Of a stretch of DNA of 64,000 nt, positions 41,338 to 51,500 are shown piece by piece. The DNA is from Myxococcus stipitatus (GTDB taxonomy: Bacteria; Myxococcota; Myxococcia; Myxococcales; Myxococcaceae): the NCBI RefSeq assembly GCF_038561935.1, contig NZ_CP102770.1, positions 8,432,001-8,496,000 of the forward strand, written 5' to 3'. Each line of letters opens with the position of its first letter. The stretch's first letter is position 1. Below the pieces are notes generated by a model. It searched no databases. It was not told the DNA's origin and was given only the letters and a program-made list of their open reading frames with translations. The translations under genes were made by a program, and so were the position numbers.

Positions 41338-42228
41338 ATGCAGGACTCTTCTCACTTCTCCTCCCCGGACTCCCTCTCCACGTACCTCTCGGAGATCAAC
41401 CAGTACCCGCTGTTGACGCAGCCGCAGGAGCAGGAGCTGTCGCGCCGCTTCCGCAAGGGTGACCTGATGGCGGGCCACCAGCTGGTGACGGCCAACCTGC
41501 GCTTCGTGGTGAAGGTGGCCTACGAGTACCGCTCCTACGGGCTGAAGATGTCGGACCTCATCCAGGAGGCGAACATCGGCCTGATGAAGGCGGTGCAGAA
41601 GTTCGACCCGGACAAGGGCATCCGCCTCATCTCCTACGCGGTCTGGTGGATTCGCGCGTACATCCAGAACTGCATCCTGCGCAACTGGAGCCTGGTGAAG
41701 CTGGGCACCACCCAGGCGCAGCGCCGGCTCTTCTTCAGCCTGGCGCGCACGCGCCGCGAGCTGGAGCGCATGGGCGCCGGCGACGCGAGCGTCGTCAACG
41801 CGGAAGAGATTGCGCGCAAGCTCAACGTGAAGGCCTCCGAGGTGCGCGAGATGGAGCAGCGCATGGGCGGCAGGGATTTGTCGCTGGACGCGCCGGTGGG
41901 CGAGGACGGTGACGCCACGCACCTGGACTTCGTGGAGTCGGCCTCCGCGTCCCACGAGGATGAAGTCGCGGACCGTCAGCAGGCGGGCCTCGCCAAGGAC
42001 CTGGTCCAGCGCGCCCTGCGCCGGCTGGACCCGCGCGAGCGCTTCATCATCGAGAACCGCGTGATGGGCGACTCGGAGATGACGCTCAGCGAGCTGGGTG
42101 AGCACTTCGGCTTCTCCCGCGAGCGCGCCCGTCAGCTCGAGATTCGCGCCAAGGACAAGCTCAAGGCGGAGCTGGCCCTGCTCATGGCCGACGCGGGCCT
42201 GGACGCGGCCGCCCTCGCCCAGGGCTGA
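41338..42228 (+). CDS. RpoH-type (sigma-32-like) RNA polymerase sigma factor
   Basis: The 296-residue sigma factor belongs to the sigma-70 family, group 3 heat-shock type. Region 1.2 has YLSEINQYPLLTQPQEQEL, and region 2 has NLRFVVKVAYEYRSYGLKMSDLIQEANIG and KGIRLISYAVWWIRAYIQ. The RpoH-box-like LRNWSLVKLGTTQAQRRLFF follows region 2, and region 4 at about 230-290 contains FSRERARQLEIRAKDKLK. M. xanthus has several RpoH-like factors (SigB, SigC and others) used in development; I cannot say which this is. The start at 41338 is the family start (MQDSSHFSSPDSLSTYL). A good sigma-54 promoter lies upstream, and a UUCG-capped hairpin follows the stop. Confidence 0.9.
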   Translation: MQDSSHFSSPDSLSTYLSEINQYPLLTQPQEQELSRRFRKGDLMAGHQLVTANLRFVVKVAYEYRSYGLKMSDLIQEANIGLMKAVQKFDPDKGIRLISYAVWWIRAYIQNCILRNWSLVKLGTTQAQRRLFFSLARTRRELERMGAGDASVVNAEEIARKLNVKASEVREMEQRMGGRDLSLDAPVGEDGDATHLDFVESASASHEDEVADRQQAGLAKDLVQRALRRLDPRERFIIENRVMGDSEMTLSELGEHFGFSRERARQLEIRAKDKLKAELALLMADAGLDAAALAQG

Positions 42229-42239
42229 GGCCCCTCGAA

Positions 42240-42253
42240 GGTGCTTCGGCACC
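42240..42253 (+). terminator. TTCG-capped hairpin after the sigma gene
   Basis: GGTGC-TTCG-GCACC is a 5-bp stem with an extra-stable tetraloop, 11 bases after the sigma-factor stop. Confidence 0.45.
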
Positions 42254-42300
42254 GAAGTATGTGATTGGGGCTGGGTATTCCTCCACCCAGCCTTTCATGG

Positions 42301-42355
42301 GCTGACGTGTCAAAGCGGGGCACGGATGAACCCGAACATGCCCTGACACGTCAGC
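42301..42355. promoter_or_regulatory. Inverted GACGTGTC/GACACGTC pair upstream of the OmpA gene
   Basis: GCTGACGTGTC (42301-42311) and GACACGTCAGC (42345-42355) form an 11-bp perfect dyad with a 33-base spacer; GGGCA and TGCCC pair further inside. It lies 37 bases upstream of the sigma-54 promoter at 42393. It could be an activator (enhancer) site or a transcript hairpin. The same motif pair recurs at 52806-52834. Confidence 0.6.
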
Positions 42356-42392
42356 CAGACTCATAGATTCCTCCGTTCACCTCACGACACCC

Positions 42393-42408
42393 TGGCCCGC
42401 GCCGTGCA
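42393..42408 (+). promoter_or_regulatory. Possible sigma-54 promoter for the OmpA-family gene
   Basis: TGGCCC-GCGCC-GTGCA keeps the invariant GG (42394-42395) and GC (42406-42407) ten bases apart. It would start transcription near 42419, 64 bases before the TTG start. The match is weaker than the one at 41265. Confidence 0.45.
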
Positions 42409-42482
42409 ACTGTGCCGGCGCACCCAACGGGGTGGTCGAAGGTCGCGCGCTCTTGGGGAGCAGCGTGGACGTGGAGGAACTC

Positions 42483-44330
42483 TTGAAAGCGAGAAGTCAC
42501 TCATCCTTGCTCGGAGGACTGGCAGTCCTCTGGGCTTTTTCCGCTGAGGCGCAGAGCCAGCGGATCCCCAGCGTGGAGCTGGAGCGGTTGCAGTTGAACC
42601 CCGGCGCGAAGGACAGCCTCGTGCTGTCCACGGGCGACCTGCTGCCGGATGGCACTTTTCGCCTGGGCCTGACGGCGCACTACCAGCGCAGGCCGCTGGT
42701 GCTGCTGCGCAACGACGAGCGCCTGGGCACCATCATCTCCGACCGCATGACGGTGCACTTCAGCGGCGCCTACGCCCTGACGGACTGGTTGGAGGTCGGC
42801 GCGCAGCTTCCGCTCGTCACCCAGTGGGGCCCGAACACGCGGACGCTGGGCTTCGAGACGCCGGCGACCTTCGCGCTGGGCACGCCCTGGCTCCAGGCGC
42901 GCGCGGGCATCCTGTCCGAGTCGCGCGGAGGCCCGCTGGACCTGGGCCTGCACCTGGGTGTGGCCCTGCCCCTGGGCAGCGAAGAGGTGCTCACCAAGGA
43001 TGATGGCTTCGTCTTCACCCCGCGCCTGGGGCTCGGCAAGCGGATTGCCGACACGTGGCGCGTGGGCGCGGACGTGGGCGCGCTCGTGAGGAGCAAGACG
43101 TACGCCCTCACCCCTGGCGCGACGCCGCTGCGCGACGAGATGGGCGTGGAGATGAACGCCGGCGTCAACGTCTCCGCCGAGCTGTTCGGCTTGAGGGAAG
43201 AGCTGGTGGTGCGCGGCACGCTGCCGTTCGCGGACGCGCCCGAGTCGCTGGAGGTCCTGCTGGGCCTGCGCAGCGCCCGGACCGAGGGCACCGAGTTCTA
43301 CATCATGGGTGGCCCGGGCTTCGGCCAGACGCCCGGCACGCCGGAGTTCCGCGTGCTGGCGGGCGTCAACTTCGGCCCCGATGGGACGAAGGTCGCCTCA
43401 TGTGTCGCGGGCCAGCCCCACGACGCGGCCCGCTGTCCCGACCTGGATGCGGATGGCGACGGCGTGAAGAACTTCGCGGACCGCTGCCCGGTGTCGCCCG
43501 GCCTCGCCCAGCTCAACGGCTGCGCGGACACGGATGACGACCAGGACGGCCTGCTCAACCTGGCGGACCGCTGCCCGGCCCAGGCGGAGAACCTCAACGG
43601 CTTCGAGGACTCCGACGGCTGCCCGGATGACCCGGACTCGGACGGCGACGGACTCGCCGACTCCAAGGACGCGTGCCCGAGCCAGCCCGAGGACGTGGAC
43701 GGCTTCGAGGACACCAACGGCTGCCCGGACCCGGACAATGACCAGGACGGCGTGGCGGACGCGCGCGATGCCTGCATGAACGAGGCGGGCCCGAAGGAGA
43801 ACCGCGGCTGCCCGGACAAGGACCGCGACGGCGACGGACTCGTGGACCGGCTGGACAACTGCCCGGACGAGCCCGGGACGCAGAAGAACCACGGCTGCAA
43901 GGCGAAGCAGCTCGCGCAGATTGGCGAGGGCCAGATTCGCATCCTCGAGGCGGTCTTCTTCGAGAACAACCAGGACGTCATCAGCGCGCGCAGCCACAAG
44001 CTGCTCGACAGCGTGGCGGCCATCCTCGCGTCGCACCCTGAAATCGAGAAGCTGCGCGTCGAGGGCCACACCGACAACACGGGCAAGGAAGACTACAACC
44101 TGGAGCTCTCCCGGCGCCGCGCCGAGGCGGTGGTGAAGTACCTGGTGGGCAAGGCGGTCAGCCGCGAGCGGCTGGACGCCCAGGGCTACGGCCCGAAGAA
44201 GCCCATCGCCGAGAACACCACCAAGCCGGGCCGCGCCAAGAACCGCCGCGTGGAGTTCCGCATCGTCGGTGACGCCGAGGGCGTCGAGACGAAGCAGGGA
44301 ACCCCCGGGGCCGACACCCTCGAGAAGTGA
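42483..44330 (+). CDS. OmpA-family outer-membrane protein with thrombospondin type-3 repeats (TraB-like layout)
   Basis: The 615-residue product starts at TTG 42483, with GGAGGA upstream and a signal peptide (LLGGLAVLWAFSAEAQ). Residues about 25-310 are amphipathic strands typical of an outer-membrane barrel (FRLGLTAHYQRR, GVALPLGSE). Five calcium-binding TSP3 repeats follow at about 320-460 (DLDADGDGVKNFADRCP and relatives). An OmpA peptidoglycan-binding domain lies at about 470-595 (VFFENNQDVI, LRVEGHTDNTG, LSRRRAEAVVKYL, KNRRVEFRI). This is the layout of M. xanthus TraB. The next gene, 12 bases on, encodes a Cys-rich MYXO-CTERM protein, as TraA is. Confidence 0.88.
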   Translation: MKARSHSSLLGGLAVLWAFSAEAQSQRIPSVELERLQLNPGAKDSLVLSTGDLLPDGTFRLGLTAHYQRRPLVLLRNDERLGTIISDRMTVHFSGAYALTDWLEVGAQLPLVTQWGPNTRTLGFETPATFALGTPWLQARAGILSESRGGPLDLGLHLGVALPLGSEEVLTKDDGFVFTPRLGLGKRIADTWRVGADVGALVRSKTYALTPGATPLRDEMGVEMNAGVNVSAELFGLREELVVRGTLPFADAPESLEVLLGLRSARTEGTEFYIMGGPGFGQTPGTPEFRVLAGVNFGPDGTKVASCVAGQPHDAARCPDLDADGDGVKNFADRCPVSPGLAQLNGCADTDDDQDGLLNLADRCPAQAENLNGFEDSDGCPDDPDSDGDGLADSKDACPSQPEDVDGFEDTNGCPDPDNDQDGVADARDACMNEAGPKENRGCPDKDRDGDGLVDRLDNCPDEPGTQKNHGCKAKQLAQIGEGQIRILEAVFFENNQDVISARSHKLLDSVAAILASHPEIEKLRVEGHTDNTGKEDYNLELSRRRAEAVVKYLVGKAVSRERLDAQGYGPKKPIAENTTKPGRAKNRRVEFRIVGDAEGVETKQGTPGADTLEK

Positions 44331-44342
44331 GGCAGACATTCC

Positions 44343-47300
44343 ATGACGACACGAGTCCCTGAACCCTTCTGTCCCGAGCCCCGGACGCCCGCGCGCGCCG
44401 GGCTCCGCGCGGCCCTGACGCTCGCGCTCTTCGCCGCCCTCACCGGCTGCGAGCCCACGCCCACGCCCTCCGCGTCCGAGGAGGTGCTGGTCTCCAGCCA
44501 GTCCTCCGCGCTCGTGGGCGACGGCCGGCTGCAGCCCGGTGAGCAGTGCGACGACGGCAACACGGTGAGCGGCGATGGCTGCTCCGCCACGGGCACCATC
44601 GAGTCCGGCTACCTGTGCCACGTGCCCGGGCGCGCCTGCTCCCTGGCCTCGCTGTGCGGCAACAACGTGGTCAACGCCGGCGAGGCCTGCGACGACGGCG
44701 ACACCGTGGCGGGCCTCAACGGCTGCTCCGCCACCTGCGACCTGTCGCTGTGCGGCAACGGCGTGTTCAACAATCGCGAGTGGCCCAACTTCGACCAGGA
44801 AATCTGCGACGACGGCAACCGCGCCGAGGGCGATGGCTGCAATCGGTCCTGTGAAGTGGAGCCCGGCTTTGCTTGCGCCGGTACGCCCAGCCGCTGCGTG
44901 AGGGCGGGCGTCGTGGTCTTCAACACCGGCGTGGACCAGAACAACCGCCGGCTGGAGTCCGGCCTGGACCCGCACTGGTTCTACACGAGCAACAACCAGG
45001 GCGCGGCCACCGGCCCGCGCGACGCCGAGGACTGGCCGCAGGAAGTCCAGACGGCGCGCTTCATGGCCGCCCCCTCGGGCGCCCCGACGTGTGTCTCCCA
45101 GCGGTTCATCATCCCCTCGACCACCAAGGTCTCCCAGTTCCGCCTGCGCCTGGCGACGTTCAACGACAACGATTTCGACCACGCGACGGTGAACGGGGCG
45201 CCCTTCACGCCCACCACGGTGAGCGAGCCGGCCGGCCAGCCGTGGCAGAAGAGCATCATCCGGGAGTTCGGTCCGACGGCGGGCTGGCGCACGGGCCTCA
45301 ACCGCATCGAGCTGTGCAACGAGAACGCCGATTCGGAGCCCAACGCGTTCCGCTACATCTTCGTGGACGCCTACGACGACCGCTGCGGCGACGGCGCCGT
45401 GTCTCCTCGCGAGGAGTGCGACGACGGCAACACGGCCAACAACGACGGCTGCAGCGCCAGCTGCGGCATCGAGCCCGGCTACGGCTGCGCGGGCTCCCCC
45501 AGCTCCTGCGCGAAGACGTGTGGCAACGGTCAGCTGAACGCCGGCGAGCAGTGCGATGACGGCAACACCACCGCGGGCGACGGCTGCAACGTGAGCTGCC
45601 GCGTGGAGTCCGGCCACGCGTGCCCCACCCCGGGCCAGGCCTGTGTCGCCACCTGCGGCAACGGCGTGGTCAACGCCGGTGAGCAGTGCGATGACGGCAA
45701 CACGCTGGGCAGCGATGGCTGCTCCGCGTCCTGCCGCATCGAGGGCGGCTATGCGTGCAACGGCGCCCCCTCTGCGTGCACCCCGCTGTGCGGCAACGGC
45801 CAGCTCAACCCCGGCGAGCTGTGCGACGACGGCAACACCCACATGGGCGATGGCTGCTCCGTGGCCTGCACCCTGGAGCTGGGCGCCGCCTGCCCCGTTC
45901 CCGGCCAGGCCTGTGTGAACACGTGCGGCAACGGCACGGTGGACCCGGGCGAGCAGTGCGACGACGGCAACCTCAACTCGCAGGACGGCTGCGCCACCGA
46001 GTGCCGCGTGGAGTCCGGTTACGCGTGCAGCCGGCCCCAGAACGGGCCCTCCGTGTGCGTCCCGTCCTGCGGCAACAGCATCCAGGACCCGAACGAGTCG
46101 TGCGATGACGGCAACACCGCGTCGGGCGACGGCTGCTCCTCCAGCTGCGGCGTGGAGACGGGGTATTCCTGCTCGGCCATTCCGTCCGTCTGCACCACCC
46201 AGTGTGGCGACGGCCTTGTCGCTGGCAGCGAGGCGTGTGACGACGGCAACACCGCGGGGAACGATGGCTGCAACGCCACCTGCGGCGTGGAGTCCGGTTA
46301 CGTCTGCACCCGGCCCGCGAACACGCCGTCCGTGTGTACGCAGAGCTGCGGCAACGGCGCGCTGAACCCGGGCGAGACGTGCGACGACGGCAACACCGTC
46401 GCGGGTGACGGGTGCAGCGGCGTCTGCGCCACGGAGCCTGGCTATTCGTGCGGCGGCGCGCCGAGCGCGTGCAACACCACCTGCGGTGACGGCGTGGTCG
46501 CCGGCGCCGAGGTCTGCGATGACGGCAACCTCCAGAGCGGCGACACCTGCTCGCCGCGCTGCCTGTGGGAGAACGGCCAGGCGTGCAACGCGTCCGGCGT
46601 CTGCGAGAGCGGCACCTGCAACCCCCACTCGGACCGCTGCGTCACCGCCAACATCTGCGGCAACGGGATGCTCGACGGGACCGAGCAGTGCGACGACGCC
46701 AACACCACCGCGGGCGATGGCTGCTCGGCCACGTGCACCATCGAGGCGGGCCACAGCTGCCAGGACATCCCCTCGGCCTGCGCGGTGCGGTGTGGTGACG
46801 GCGTGAAGGCGGCCACGGAAGCGTGCGATGACGGCAACACCACGGCGGGCGACGGCTGCGGCGCCACCTGCGCGGTGGAGTCCGGCTCCGGCTGCCAGAA
46901 CAAGGCGGTGCACACCTTCCTGACCCGCCACGCTCGCAACGAGTGCACGCAGGTCGGCGACATCGGCGCGCCCACCCTGCCGGACGCGGCCATCCAGGCG
47001 GCCCTCACGGTCCCGGGCCGCTACCGCATCAGCTACGTCTCCGGCGCGGCGGACTACGACGGGAGCCCCCGGTGGTACCCGGGCATCTTCGGCGTCAACC
47101 ACACCACCAGCACCGGCGCGCAGCGCTTCTCGCTGGGGCGTGTCCCCCCGACGACGGGGTCCACGACCCGCGAGGCCGCCATGGAGCAGGGCTTCACGGA
47201 GCGCCGCGACTTCGACGCGGCCACGGGTGACGTGCGCGTGGCCTTCATCGACACCGACTGCGCCACCAACAACAACTCGGCGACGACGGCCACGTTCCGC

Positions 47301-48488
47301 GTGGACTCGCTCTCCATCTGCCAGCGCATCCCCGTGCTGACGGACCCGGGCCCTGGCGGCGTGACGGACCCGGTCATCGGTGGCCCCGCGACGCCGGGCA
47401 CCACCATCCATGTCTACGTCGATGGGAACCCCACCCCGGCCTGCACCGCCGTCACCGATGCCACCGGGAACTGGACCTGCAACCTGGGCAACATCCCGGA
47501 GGGTCCGCACTCGGTGGTCGTCACGTCCACGGTGCTGGGCACCACGGAGACGGCGCCTCCGGCGAACATCGTCATCCAGTTGGTTCCCCCCGGCCCGCCC
47601 GTCATCACCGGCCCCGCCACGGGCAGCACGGTCTCGACTCAGACGCCGGCCATCACCGGCACCTCGGAGCCGGGCGCCACGGTGACGGTGCGCGAGGGCT
47701 CCACGGTGCTGTGCACCGCCACGGCCGACGCCAATGGCCGCTGGACGTGCACGCCGTCCACCCCGCTGCCCGAAGGGACGCACACCGTGACGGCCACCGC
47801 CGCCACCCCCGGCGGCAGTGTCAGCACCCCGTCCGCGCCCACCACCTTCGCGGTGGACACCACGGCGCCGGCCGCCCCCGTCATCACCGGCCCCGCGCCG
47901 GGCTCGCTCCTCAACGACAACACGCCGGCCATCAGCGGCACGTCCGAGCCGGGCGCCACGGTGACGGTGCGCGAGGGCTCCACGGTGCTGTGCACCGCCG
48001 TCACGGACGACACCGGCCGCTGGACGTGCACGCCTTCCACGCCGATGGCGGACGGCGCGCACTCGGTGACGGCCACGGCCACGGACCGGGCGGGCAACAC
48101 CAGCCCCGTGTCCAACGTGGACACGTTCCGCATCGACACGGTGGCGCCGGACACCTCGCTCGTCCGCAGCCCGCCGGGCCGCACGGACACCACCGCGGCG
48201 GAGTTCGACTACGGCTCCACCGAGACCGGCGTGCGGTACGAGTGCAGCCTCAACGGCGGCCCGTACGTCGCCTGCAATACCACCTACAACGTCACGCACG
48301 GGGACCATACCCTGCGTGTCCGTGCCGTGGATGAGGCGGGCAACGTGGACGCCACCCCCGCCGAGTACAAGTGGACGGTGCTGAACACGCGCTCGTTCGC
48401 GGGCGGTGGCTGCAGCGCGGCTCCGGCCTCGTCGTGGCTCGCGCTGCTGGGCCTGCTCGGTCTGCGCCGCCGCAACAAGCGCCGCTAA
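44343..48488 (+). CDS. Giant Cys-rich surface protein with MYXO-CTERM sorting tail
   Basis: The 1,381-residue product has an export signal with a possible lipobox (LFAALTGC, Cys36). About 14 Myxococcus Cys-rich (DUF4215) repeats of the form CGNG-x5-GEQCDDGN-x4-GDGCS follow. A 160-residue beta-domain (about 187-345, GLDPHWFYTSN, IRLCNEN-like) interrupts them after the third repeat. A globular region lies at about 850-1000, then three Ig-like (Big) repeats (ITGTSEPGATVTVREGSTVLC) and a last Ig-like domain. The end is MYXO-CTERM: GGGCSAAPAS, a helix (WLALLGLLGL) and RRRNKRR, a tag for cell-surface sorting. It is operonic with the OmpA/TSP3 gene. It is likely an adhesin or cell-recognition protein; this is inference. 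Confidence 0.9.
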   Translation: MTTRVPEPFCPEPRTPARAGLRAALTLALFAALTGCEPTPTPSASEEVLVSSQSSALVGDGRLQPGEQCDDGNTVSGDGCSATGTIESGYLCHVPGRACSLASLCGNNVVNAGEACDDGDTVAGLNGCSATCDLSLCGNGVFNNREWPNFDQEICDDGNRAEGDGCNRSCEVEPGFACAGTPSRCVRAGVVVFNTGVDQNNRRLESGLDPHWFYTSNNQGAATGPRDAEDWPQEVQTARFMAAPSGAPTCVSQRFIIPSTTKVSQFRLRLATFNDNDFDHATVNGAPFTPTTVSEPAGQPWQKSIIREFGPTAGWRTGLNRIELCNENADSEPNAFRYIFVDAYDDRCGDGAVSPREECDDGNTANNDGCSASCGIEPGYGCAGSPSSCAKTCGNGQLNAGEQCDDGNTTAGDGCNVSCRVESGHACPTPGQACVATCGNGVVNAGEQCDDGNTLGSDGCSASCRIEGGYACNGAPSACTPLCGNGQLNPGELCDDGNTHMGDGCSVACTLELGAACPVPGQACVNTCGNGTVDPGEQCDDGNLNSQDGCATECRVESGYACSRPQNGPSVCVPSCGNSIQDPNESCDDGNTASGDGCSSSCGVETGYSCSAIPSVCTTQCGDGLVAGSEACDDGNTAGNDGCNATCGVESGYVCTRPANTPSVCTQSCGNGALNPGETCDDGNTVAGDGCSGVCATEPGYSCGGAPSACNTTCGDGVVAGAEVCDDGNLQSGDTCSPRCLWENGQACNASGVCESGTCNPHSDRCVTANICGNGMLDGTEQCDDANTTAGDGCSATCTIEAGHSCQDIPSACAVRCGDGVKAATEACDDGNTTAGDGCGATCAVESGSGCQNKAVHTFLTRHARNECTQVGDIGAPTLPDAAIQAALTVPGRYRISYVSGAADYDGSPRWYPGIFGVNHTTSTGAQRFSLGRVPPTTGSTTREAAMEQGFTERRDFDAATGDVRVAFIDTDCATNNNSATTATFRVDSLSICQRIPVLTDPGPGGVTDPVIGGPATPGTTIHVYVDGNPTPACTAVTDATGNWTCNLGNIPEGPHSVVVTSTVLGTTETAPPANIVIQLVPPGPPVITGPATGSTVSTQTPAITGTSEPGATVTVREGSTVLCTATADANGRWTCTPSTPLPEGTHTVTATAATPGGSVSTPSAPTTFAVDTTAPAAPVITGPAPGSLLNDNTPAISGTSEPGATVTVREGSTVLCTAVTDDTGRWTCTPSTPMADGAHSVTATATDRAGNTSPVSNVDTFRIDTVAPDTSLVRSPPGRTDTTAAEFDYGSTETGVRYECSLNGGPYVACNTTYNVTHGDHTLRVRAVDEAGNVDATPAEYKWTVLNTRSFAGGGCSAAPASSWLALLGLLGLRRRNKRR

Positions 48489-48504
48489 GGCCGTCTCCCC
48501 CTTT

Positions 48505-48567
48505 CCGCCGGGAGGTCCACACCCTTCCCCCAGTCCCCCTCGCGGGGACTCGTGGACCTCCCGGCGG
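48505..48567 (+). terminator. Long nested terminator after the MYXO-CTERM gene
   Basis: CCGCCGGGAGGTCCAC (48505-48520) and GTGGACCTCCCGGCGG (48552-48567) form a perfect 16-bp stem. Inside it AGTCCCC and GGGGACT (48532-48550) form a second perfect stem. It begins 17 bases after the stop and separates the gene from the kinase gene. Confidence 0.8.
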
Positions 48568-48595
48568 GTCTCCCCGTCGAGCCGCGCAACCCCGT

Positions 48596-51500
48596 ATGCT
48601 GGGGGCCGTGGATATCGCGGGGAAGACGCAGGAGAGGTACGAGGAGGAGCTGCTCCTCGCGCTGAACGAAGGGCTGGTCTCCGCCGAGGAGGCCGCCGCG
48701 CTGCGCGAGGAAGCGCTCGACCAGGGCCGCAGTCCCCTGGAGCTCCTGAGCGAGCAGGGGCGGCTGGGCGAGTACACGCTCGTGGCCCTGCGCGACGAGC
48801 TCTCCCGCGACCTGGACGACACGGCGGGCACGGGCCCCGGCCCGCTGGAGGCCGCCACGCTGGACCCGGAGACGCCCGTCGTCTCCCCGCAGGCGCCGGC
48901 CTCGTCCGACGCGGCCGCCGAGCCGGGCTTCCCCGTCCCCGACTGGGACCGCTACCAGCCCGTGCGCTTCCTCGGTCAGGGCGGCATGGGGCAGGTGTTC
49001 CTCGCGTATGACCCGCTCCTGCGGCGCAACGTGGCGCTCAAGTTCGTGCGGGGGGGAGACCCGGAGCTCGCTCGCCGCTTCCTGTCCGAGGCCCGCGCCC
49101 AGGCCCGCGTGCGCCACGAGCGGGTGTGCGAGGTGTACGAGGTCGGCGAGGTGCAGGGGCGCGGCTACATCGCCATGCGCTACGTGGCGGGCCAGTCCCT
49201 GGGGCAGCTCGCGCCGACGCTGACGCCCGAGCAGAAGGTGCTGCTCCTGCGCCAGGCCGCGGAGGGGGTCCACGCCGCGCACCGCGCGGGCCTGGTCCAC
49301 CGCGACATCAAGCCCGGCAACATCCTGGTGGAGCGCACGGAGGACGGCGACTTCGTGCCCTTCGTCATGGACTTCGGCCTCGCCCGCGACTGGCGCGAGG
49401 AGGCGGGCCTGCATGGCGTGGTGATGGGCACGCCGCACTACATGGCCCCCGAGCAGGCCCGCGGCGACACGGCCCGGCTGGACCGGCGCGTGGATGTCTA
49501 TGGCCTGGGCGCCACGCTGTACGTGCTGCTCACCGGGCGCACGCCCTTCAGCGGCGACAACGAGCACGACATCATCACCCGGCTCCAGACGGAGGAGCCG
49601 CCTCCCCCGCGCACGCTGGACCGGGACATCCCCGAGGACCTGGAGGCCGTCGTCCTCAAGTGCCTGGAGAAGGAGCGCTCGGCCCGCTACGACTCGGCGC
49701 GGGCGCTGGCGGATGACCTGGAGCACTTCCTCGGCGGAGAGCCGGTGCAGGCCCGGCGGGGCGTGGGCTACCGGCTGCGCAAGAAGGCGCGCAAGCACCG
49801 CGTGGTGCTGGGCCTGGGGGTGGCGGCGCTGACGGTGGTGGCGCTGGCGCTGGGCCAGGCCGTGCTCGCGCGCAGCGAGGTGGCCGAGCGCGAGCGGCTC
49901 ACGCGCAGCTTCACCGAGCGGGTGGAGCGCATCGAGGCGTCCGCGCGCTACTCGTTCCTCTCCCGGCTGCACGACACGCGCGAGGACCGCAAGGCGCTGC
50001 GCGCGAGCATGGAAGCGCTGGAGGCGGAGGTGCGCGAGTCGGGCGGGCGCGCGGCGGGCCCCGGCAACTACGCCCTGGGCCGCGCGCTCTGGGCGCTGGG
50101 CGACGTGGAGGGCGCGCGCAAGAAGCTCGAGGCCGCGTGGGAGCATGGCTACCGGGAGCCTCGCGCGGCCTGGGCGCTGGCGCTGGTGCTGGGAGACCAG
50201 TACCGGGAGAAGCTGCTCCTGGACGTCGAGCGCCGCAGCCCGGAGAGCCGCGAGGCGCGCCGCAAGGAGTTGGAGCAGCGCTACCGCGACCCGGCGCTCG
50301 CCTACCTTCGACAGGCCGAGGGACCCGATGTCCCCGCGCCGCCGCTGTACGTGAAGGCCCTCTTCGCCTTCCACGAAGGACGCCACGAGGAGGCCCTCGC
50401 GCACCTGGACGCGATGGGGGCGGCCCTGCCCTGGTTCTACGAGGCGCCGCTCCTGCGAGGCGACGTGTACCTGGCCCGCGCGACGGGGCGCTGGCACCAG
50501 GGCGACACGGCCGGCGCCCAGGCGGACCTCGAGGCGGGACGGCGCGCCTACGCCCAGGCCATCGCCACCGCGGAGAGCCAGCCCGCGGGGCACTACGCGC
50601 TCGGGCGACTGGAGCTGGCCGCGCTGGTCATCGAGCTCTATGGCGCGGGCAACATCCAGCCGCTCTACCAGAAGGGACTGGAGGCGCTGGAGCACGCGCT
50701 GAAGGCCGCGCCGGACCACCACCCCTCCCTCATCGTGCGCTCGCGGCTGCACCGCCGCCTGGCCGAACAGCACGCCAACCAGAACGCGAGCGACGTGGAG
50801 GCGCTGCTGGGCCAGGCCATCGACTCGGCCCAGGCCGCGCTGAAGCTCGCGCCGCCCGGCGACCGCGTGACGCTGGAGCTGGCCATCGCGCACAGGCTCT
50901 GGGCCCGCCACCAGCAGCGGCTCTCCCAGGACCCGCGCAAGCAGCTCGGCCTGGCCGTCGAGGCGCTGGAGCAGCTGAGCCCCGAGGAGCGCGACTATGC
51001 CTTCTACGCGACGCTGGGGCTGACCCATCAAATCTGGGCCGACTACGAGAACGAGCACGGCCTGGACTCTCGCGCCCACCAGGACAAGGCCATCGACACG
51101 TACCTGGCGGCCATCCGCGTGCGCGAGACGCAGGCGGATGCGTGGATCAACCTCGGCAACTCCTATCGGGCCCGGGCGGGCCTGCCCCAGGCCACGGACA
51201 CACAAGGCGACTTGCGCCGCGCCATGGAGGCCATCGAACGGGCGCTCGCGCTCAACCCGCGCAACGTCATCGCCTGCTACCAGGGCGCGGACGTGTCCGA
51301 GCAGCTCGCGCGCTGGAAGCAGGAGCACGGCCAGGACCCGGAGCCGGACGTGGCGCGCGCGCTGGCGCTCTACAAGCAGGGCCGGGACATCAACCCCCGG
51401 CTACCCCAGCTCGCCAACGGCCAGGGCGCCACGCTGCTGTGGCAGGCCGAGCAGCACTGGGAGGACGGCCAGGACGTGGAGCCGCTCATGGCCGAGGCCC

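Noticed and set aside
43398..48308. A 1,636-codon open frame on the minus strand across the OmpA and MYXO-CTERM genes
   Set aside because: It is the reverse of repetitive, high-GC coding DNA. Its product is Arg/Val/Ala/His-rich low complexity, while the plus strand encodes clear domains.
44343..48488. Calling the pair traB-traA outright
   Set aside because: The size, gene order, repeat number and inserted domain differ from what is known of TraA, so only a TraAB-like layout is claimed.
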